Shown: positions 6,894 through 10,688 of the stretch, in pieces
Layout: every line of letters begins with the position of its first letter
How positions within the stretch are numbered: the first letter of the stretch is position 1
From: Methanoregulaceae archaeon
GTDB taxonomy: Archaea; Halobacteriota; Methanomicrobia; Methanomicrobiales; Methanospirillaceae
Assembly (NCBI GenBank): GCA_028679275.1
Contig: JAJRBV010000189.1
Location: 1-10,688, forward strand
DNA: 10,688 nucleotides
Direction: 5' to 3'
Notes under the pieces: model-generated
What the model saw: only the letters and a program-made list of their open reading frames with translations
What the model was told of the DNA's origin: nothing
Database searches by the model: none
Made by a program: the position numbers and the translations under genes

Positions 6894-9072
6894 ACAGGTC
6901 AGCTCGTACTGTTTCCATTATTTTTGTCGGATCCCTGTAATACTGGATCAGGATATTGGCCACATCGCGGTATTCACGGATTTTCTTGATCCGCATCCAT
7001 TCGAGGACTTCCTGCCTCATTTTGAGCTCTTCCCGCATCCTGTCCTCGGTCCACCCCCGGGACTCCATAATCTCCTCAAGAACAAATGATTTTCCTGAAT
7101 AGGTGATCTCATCGGTGACTGGCTGCCACCGGAACACTTCATTCGTAATGAGTTCATTTGTCCTCGGATCAATATCGAGGATCTCCACCAGCTGTTTGTT
7201 TCTCCTGATACGCTGCCCGCCAATACGGGCCTGAACCTGGACTGAAACAATATCGAGCGCAGAGAGCATATTCCGGGGTACATCAAGCGGAGGATTTTCA
7301 AGACGATGGACGATACTTGCAACAGAATCGGCATGGATGGTGGAATACGTCACGTGGCCGGTACTCATCGCCTGGAAGAGGGTCAGCGCTTCCCTGCCCC
7401 TCACTTCACCCACAAGGATATACTCAGGCCTCTGACGGAGTGCAGCCCTGAGCAGCTCGTACATGTCGATCTCGCCTCTGCCCGCGGTGTCAAAGGATGT
7501 CCGGGTCACGCTCGGGATCCAGTTGGGATGGGGCAGTTTCAGTTCCCTCGTATCCTCGAGTGTCACAATCTTTGCAAGCGGGGGGATAAAGAGAGAGATG
7601 GCGTTTAATGAGGTGGTCTTTCCAGAGGCGGTTCCCCCTGCAAAAATGCATGACTTTCCGCTCTCGACGGCAAGCCACAGGAATGCAATTGAGAGGGGGG
7701 AGAAGGTCGACCATTCGATAAGATCGGTAGGCGTGATCGGCTCGGACTTAAATTTACGGATAGTGTATGTCGATCCGTGTGCGGTAACTTCTGTCCCGAG
7801 AGTCATCTGGATACGGGAACCGTCATGCATCGTGGAATCCAGCATGGGCTCGGCGATTGAGATGTATTTCCCGGAACGCTGGGCGAGTTTTGTCACAAAT
7901 GAGTCCAGTTCCTCGGCACTCTTGTACCGGAGGTTGGTCCGCATCGATTCATAGCGGGTATGGTACACAAACAGGTATACATTCACCCCGTCACACGATA
8001 TATCCTCGATATACCGGTCATGCATGATCGGATCAATCATCCCGTTCCCAAGGAATTCCTTGTACATGGAATACATGATCTTCTCCCGCTGGGGCGGACT
8101 GAGATGAATACCGAAATCGGCAATCACTTCATCGGATACATTGCGAAGGGTAATCCGTGCCTGTTCATCCGGCATATTCTGGGTATTGACATCGAGCCTT
8201 TCGAAGATACGCTCTTTTATCTCGCTGAACAGATCCAGCTCAGCTTTCGTGAGGATCGGTTCCAGTATCTCGTAGGTGTTCTCATGGGTGGCATGGTCAT
8301 AGGTAATCCTGATATAAGCGTAAGGTTCATTCACCGGATAGAGTTCGATCTCCTCGACCCCCGGCCGCGGACGGAAGGTCAGGTCAACGAGGGGACCATG
8401 GAGCTTCCGGTCATACTCGACAACATCACGGTGGATAGCCGTGAGCGGGTTCAGTTTTGTCAGAATGTTTGTTTTCGGGGGCTCGGCTTCGATTGCAGTG
8501 GCAGCTTCTGATATGGTCCGGATCCCTTCGCCACGAAGAGCACTGTCCTTGTGTGTGGGAATACCTCCTGAACTTTTCAGATCAAAGACCTGGGTCCGGG
8601 CCTGGATCTTCAACTCATCCACTTCAAACGTGGCGCTCTTTGGGATGATCAGGCCTGACAGGTCATTGATCTCATCAATGGTAACTACCGCATCATCCCG
8701 GGCAGGCTTTTCATCGGACCAGAGACTTTTCTTGACAGGCACGAACCGGGGTGCGGCCCTTGCCTGGGCTACTACCTCTCCCTCATCGCTCTCGAATCCG
8801 CCCTGCATGCCATGGATCAGGTTGAGATTGCCCTCTCCTGTCACCTGGTTTTCCTGGTTCCACGCATCACTATCCTTCCCGGATACCCCGGGGTCGTACG
8901 ACTGCGGGGAAGGCCCGATAACACGTTCCAAATCTTCCGGGTAGGGAAAATTGAACACCTGTGCATCAGAACCTTTCTCTTCTGCAACCGGAGCTGTACC
9001 GGTTTTCTCCTCCTTTTTACCCCTTGAGAAAATTTTCTTGATTGTTGATTCTTTTTTCTTTGTATCGGTCAT
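6886..9072 (-). CDS. Archaeal type II/IV secretion ATPase (FlaI/TadA/VirB11 class) with long N-terminal extension
   Basis: This is the predicted hexameric cytoplasmic ATPase that powers a type IV pilus-like or secretion machine. From the ATG at 9072 it is 728 residues. The ATPase core is complete: Walker A GGTASGKTT (479-487), Asp box TLEDTRELKLPH (504-515), Walker B ILVGEVRG (552-559) and His box GHVTYSTIHADS (572-583). The preceding N-domain (about 215-430) holds DRYIEDISCDGVNVY (352-366), typical of archaeal FlaI-like ATPases. The first roughly 200 residues are extra: a lysine-rich start (STIKKIFSRGKKEEK) and an acidic, low-complexity stretch with Pro, Gly, Asn and Gln. The closest functional analogue I can suggest is EpdL of methanogen pili, by architecture only. 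The gene follows the second Roadblock gene by 38 bases and overlaps the first platform gene. A GTG at 9081 could add three residues, but the ATG is better placed for its ribosome site. Confidence 0.93.
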   Translation of the reverse strand: MTDTKKKESTIKKIFSRGKKEEKTGTAPVAEEKGSDAQVFNFPYPEDLERVIGPSPQSYDPGVSGKDSDAWNQENQVTGEGNLNLIHGMQGGFESDEGEVVAQARAAPRFVPVKKSLWSDEKPARDDAVVTIDEINDLSGLIIPKSATFEVDELKIQARTQVFDLKSSGGIPTHKDSALRGEGIRTISEAATAIEAEPPKTNILTKLNPLTAIHRDVVEYDRKLHGPLVDLTFRPRPGVEEIELYPVNEPYAYIRITYDHATHENTYEILEPILTKAELDLFSEIKERIFERLDVNTQNMPDEQARITLRNVSDEVIADFGIHLSPPQREKIMYSMYKEFLGNGMIDPIMHDRYIEDISCDGVNVYLFVYHTRYESMRTNLRYKSAEELDSFVTKLAQRSGKYISIAEPMLDSTMHDGSRIQMTLGTEVTAHGSTYTIRKFKSEPITPTDLIEWSTFSPLSIAFLWLAVESGKSCIFAGGTASGKTTSLNAISLFIPPLAKIVTLEDTRELKLPHPNWIPSVTRTSFDTAGRGEIDMYELLRAALRQRPEYILVGEVRGREALTLFQAMSTGHVTYSTIHADSVASIVHRLENPPLDVPRNMLSALDIVSVQVQARIGGQRIRRNKQLVEILDIDPRTNELITNEVFRWQPVTDEITYSGKSFVLEEIMESRGWTEDRMREELKMRQEVLEWMRIKKIREYRDVANILIQYYRDPTKIMETVRADLYE

Positions 9073-9077
9073 ACTTA

Positions 9078-9084
9078 CCACCTT
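9078..9084 (-). promoter_or_regulatory. Shine-Dalgarno site that sets the ATPase start
   Basis: On the minus strand AAGGTGG lies five bases before the ATG at 9072. The alternative GTG at 9081 falls inside this site, so it is unlikely to be the start. The same AAGGTGG precedes the first Roadblock gene. Confidence 0.65.
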
Positions 9085-9110
9085 GATTTACCCTTCAGCA
9101 CCAATGCTCT

Positions 9111-9485
9111 CTAACGCTCCATTGCCTGCAGATTCCGGATTGCCACCCTTATCAGGCCAAGATTTGTCTCAGATTTTGCGATCAGGCAGAGGAAAAGATC
9201 GCCATAGGGAACGATCACGCATTTCTTTTCACCAGCTTCGAGGATTATCTGGCGGAGTGCCCCCATTCTCATATCTCCCGTGATCTTCTCTCCTGCTCTC
9301 AGGAAATCCTCCGCAATGGCAGCGACCTGCTCAAAATCACCACTTCCCACAGCCTTTACGGGAAATCCCTCGTAAAAAGCCAGGACTGCAATCACTCCGG
9401 GCTGTTTCTGAATACCAAGAAGACGTTTATCGTCAAGTAGGTGGGAAACCTTCGCAACCCGGGCATCTCGCTTATCTGCCGGCAT
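9111..9485 (-). CDS. Roadblock/LC7 domain protein, second copy
   Basis: The 124-residue soluble protein appears to have the Roadblock/LC7 fold, a small dimeric scaffold that in other systems binds Ras-like GTPases, often as a GTPase-activating or localising partner. An N-terminal helix rich in Lys, Arg and Asp (1-28) precedes the core, which begins at PGVIAVLAFYEGFPVKAVG (29-47). A helix FEQVAAIAEDFL (51-62) follows, then strands around RQIILEAGEKKCVIVPYGD (78-96), and the closing helix TNLGLIRVAIRNLQAM (107-122). The NLG-x-IR close is shared with the first Roadblock protein, but the rest is much diverged, so they are not a recent duplication. GGATGAGAT (9490-9498 on this strand) may be its ribosome site. 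It lies 69 bases after the first Roadblock gene and 38 before the ATPase. No GTPase gene is in the window. Confidence 0.8.
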   Translation of the reverse strand: MPADKRDARVAKVSHLLDDKRLLGIQKQPGVIAVLAFYEGFPVKAVGSGDFEQVAAIAEDFLRAGEKITGDMRMGALRQIILEAGEKKCVIVPYGDLFLCLIAKSETNLGLIRVAIRNLQAMER

Positions 9486-9530
9486 GAAATCTCATCCTGG
9501 AATGGAACCGGACCCCTGCGTTACTGTTCC

Positions 9531-9537
9531 TTATACT
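9531..9537 (-). promoter_or_regulatory. Weak candidate TATA box between the two Roadblock genes
   Basis: Minus-strand AGTATAA is centred about 49 bases before the ATG at 9485, nearly the same geometry as the operon promoter upstream. It could give a second transcript lacking the first Roadblock gene. It is a single short match and may be chance. Confidence 0.2.
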
Positions 9538-9548
9538 GTCCATTCTTC

Positions 9549-9565
9549 CGGCGCTTACAGCGCCG
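9549..9565 (-). other. Hairpin over the stop codon of the first Roadblock gene
   Basis: A perfect six-pair inverted repeat, CGGCGC (9549-9554) and GCGCCG (9560-9565), has a five-base loop that contains the TAA stop of the first Roadblock gene. No T-run follows it on the minus strand, so it is not an obvious terminator. It could stabilise or process the mRNA, or slow translation read-through coupling to the next gene. Confidence 0.5.
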
Positions 9566-9902
9566 CGACGAGGCGTTCCTTGCTCTTCTTGAGTTCGTAC
9601 CTGATGCGCCCCAGGTTCGATGCACTCTCAGCCACGATCGCGATCAGTTCATCCTTCGAGAGAGGGGATACAATGATGGGACCCTTGTCGAGCTCCACAA
9701 GCATCTGGGTGAGTTGTCCTTTCCCAAGTTCCCGCCCCATCGCTTCCGATGTACCGATTCCCGTCGATGCCATGGCTCCGAGCGCATCGATGTCCAGTTT
9801 CCCGGACACCGCTCTCTCTATCACAAACCCGTCACGACCCACCACGACAGCGGCGGAAACGCCTTCCAGGTTTAAAAATTCCCCTAAAATTTGTTTTAAC
9901 AT
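9555..9902 (-). CDS. Roadblock/LC7 domain protein, first copy
   Basis: The 115-residue soluble protein is a compact single Roadblock/LC7 domain with little else. It shows the usual layout: an N-terminal helix (LKQILGEFLNL, 2-12), strands GVSAAVVVGRDGFVIER (14-30), a helix IDALGAMASTGIGTSEAMG (38-56), strands around QMLVELDKGPIIVSPLSKDE (66-85), and a final helix with NLGRIRYELKKSKERL (96-111). Members of this family form homo- or heterodimers and commonly act with small Ras-like GTPases such as MglA; any GTPase partner here must be encoded elsewhere. It is the first gene of the minus-strand operon, with a good ribosome site six bases before its ATG and a TATA-like element at the right distance. 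Its placement ahead of a pilus/secretion motor suggests control of motor activity or location, which is inference. Confidence 0.88.
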   Translation of the reverse strand: MLKQILGEFLNLEGVSAAVVVGRDGFVIERAVSGKLDIDALGAMASTGIGTSEAMGRELGKGQLTQMLVELDKGPIIVSPLSKDELIAIVAESASNLGRIRYELKKSKERLVAAL

Positions 9903-9908
9903 CCAATG

Positions 9909-9915
9909 CCACCTT
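9909..9915 (-). promoter_or_regulatory. Shine-Dalgarno site of the first Roadblock gene
   Basis: AAGGTGG on the minus strand lies six bases before the ATG at 9902 and matches the archaeal anti-Shine-Dalgarno sequence. It supports this start. Confidence 0.6.
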
Positions 9916-9944
9916 ACTTATAAAACTATCCTCTTGATATCTGG

Positions 9945-9953
9945 AAATAAAAA
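9945..9953 (-). promoter_or_regulatory. Candidate TATA box of the Roadblock-motor operon
   Basis: On the minus strand TTTTTATTT follows the purine-rich GCAAACC, which could be the BRE. Its centre is about 46 bases before the ATG at 9902. The transcript would start near 9923, leaving a leader of about 20 bases that still includes the ribosome site. A closer TATA-like string (TTTATAAGT, about 9918-9926) would start transcription at or past the ATG and fits less well. Confidence 0.45.
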
Positions 9954-10034
9954 GGTTTGCCCTCGCAATTTCCTCTACAGTTCCCTACCTTTCACCAGAA
10001 AAAACAACCAGAATCCGGCGCCATGCCACCAGTA

Positions 10035-10054
10035 GTATTATGTGCGAAGGAGAG
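10035..10054 (+). promoter_or_regulatory. Weak promoter and ribosome-site candidates for the right-edge gene
   Basis: GTATTATG (10035-10042) could be a TATA-like element that places the start near 10064, giving an almost leaderless mRNA for the ATG at 10069. A purine stretch AAGGAGAG (10047-10054) looks like a ribosome site but is 14 bases from that ATG, which is too far for a typical one. The two readings conflict and neither is strong. Confidence 0.2.
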
Positions 10055-10068
10055 ATTATTAATCACTG

Positions 10069-10688
10069 ATGCAGATTCCCAGGGGGAATTTCCGGTCTTT
10101 AACACGGGGATCCGACTTGCAGACCCTGATTCACGAGCTGATGCAGAGCTCGTTTTCCGGTTACGCCAAAATCATCCATGGATCATCAACAATGCTGCTG
10201 GTTGTTGAGAAGGGAACCCCGTTACTCGCCGAATGTGATTCGCTTTCGGGAAATGCTGCCTGGGATTATATGAGAAGGATTGAAGGGGCAAACGTGGATG
10301 CCGTTCTTCATGACCTTGATAGTGCACAATTAAAACTGGTTATCGAATTCAACCCTTCCGCACGTATTGATGCCCGGCAGACAGGTCGGACCGAACCGAA
10401 GAAAGAGTCGATAACCAGGGCAGTACATCTTACCGGTTCTCCGGAAGCATCAGGAAAAACCGTTGTCTATGACCGCGACCCCTTCCTTATACCGAAAAAA
10501 CCCGAGACTGAACCGATCCCGGTTTATGTCTGGCGGAAGGGCGAATCCCGGGAAAAAAAGCCGGATGAGGGGGAACCAGTCCTTGTCCCCCCAAAGGAAG
10601 ATACCAACTCACTTCTCTCGAAGGAACTTGATGCCCTCAATGTAATGGATATCGAAACAATGGCTTCCAAGTTCCGGGCAAACTGCAG
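10069..10688 (+). CDS. Partial DUF2226/DUF4388-like protein with charged Pro-rich linker (cut by window end)
   Basis: An open frame runs from the ATG at 10069 to the window edge: 206 complete codons with no stop. An in-frame TAA at 10060-10062 makes this ATG the first possible start. The first 105 residues look like one folded domain. It starts MQIPRGNF, then has SSFSGYAKIIHG (27-38), MLLVVEKGTPLLAEC (42-56), a helix NAAWDYMRRIEG (62-73) and QLKLVIEFNP (87-96). This SGY...G...A...EFN pattern resembles archaeal DUF2226 and PATAN/DUF4388-type domains, from memory and not searched. Residues about 105-180 are a charged, Lys/Glu/Pro-rich linker. A second helical part begins near 181 (SLLSKELDALNVMDIE). 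It is divergent from the Roadblock-motor operon across 166 bases, so the two may share control. No function can be assigned. Confidence 0.8.
   Translation, partial: MQIPRGNFRSLTRGSDLQTLIHELMQSSFSGYAKIIHGSSTMLLVVEKGTPLLAECDSLSGNAAWDYMRRIEGANVDAVLHDLDSAQLKLVIEFNPSARIDARQTGRTEPKKESITRAVHLTGSPEASGKTVVYDRDPFLIPKKPETEPIPVYVWRKGESREKKPDEGEPVLVPPKEDTNSLLSKELDALNVMDIETMASKFRANC

Noticed and set aside
7960..8511. 183-codon + strand open frame
   Set aside because: It lies opposite the ATPase gene, where the minus-strand translation has clear FlaI-like motifs.
9073..9081. Upstream GTG start for the ATPase
   Set aside because: The GTG is part of the AAGGTGG ribosome site that serves the ATG at 9072.
9957..10208. 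83-codon + strand open frame near the right edge
   Set aside because: It overlaps the longer, better-structured frame that begins at 10069 and runs to the window end, and its translation shows no pattern.
1..10688. CRISPR arrays, insertion sequences or integration sites
   Set aside because: No direct repeat series, transposase-like frame or terminal inverted repeats were seen by eye on either strand.

Overview
The window looks like a chromosomal segment of a methanogenic euryarchaeon, most plausibly from the Methanomicrobiales (Methanoregula-like). The reasons are an archaeal DNA topoisomerase VI gene pair, a histidyl-tRNA synthetase of the archaeal short form, ribosome binding sites of the GGTGAT/GGTGG type, T-run terminators, and a secretion ATPase and platform proteins of archaeal (archaellum/pilus) type. 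The taxonomic placement is inferred from gene content and protein style, not from a search.

Left half, + strand (about 242-4677): a small three-helix membrane protein of unknown function, hisS, top6B and top6A lie head to tail. The junctions are very tight: a 6-nt gap, a 14-nt overlap and an 8-nt overlap. They are probably one transcript, which makes both subunits of the type IIB topoisomerase together with a tRNA synthetase. The first 241 bases hold no confident gene.

Centre (4678-4830): a short convergent intergenic region with a nested stem-loop and T-runs on both strands. It probably ends both operons.

Right half, - strand (transcribed from about 9923 down to 4831): two different Roadblock/LC7-fold proteins, then a large VirB11/FlaI/TadA-class ATPase with an unusual N-terminal extension of roughly 200 residues, then two GspF/TadC/FlaJ-type membrane platform proteins. 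This is the motor and platform core of an archaeal type IV pilus-like machine with two small-GTPase-type regulators placed in front. No pilin, prepilin peptidase or GTPase gene is visible in the window. The ATPase and the last platform protein begin with a similar short basic peptide (K-x-I-F-S-x-G-K-like).

Right edge (+ strand, from 10069): a divergently transcribed gene runs off the window. Its N-terminal domain resembles archaeal DUF2226/DUF4388-like proteins and is followed by a charged, proline-rich linker. The 166-bp divergent intergenic region carries a plausible promoter for the Roadblock-motor operon. The Roadblock-regulated motor operon and its divergent neighbour are the best candidates for something under-described here; the left half is conserved housekeeping.
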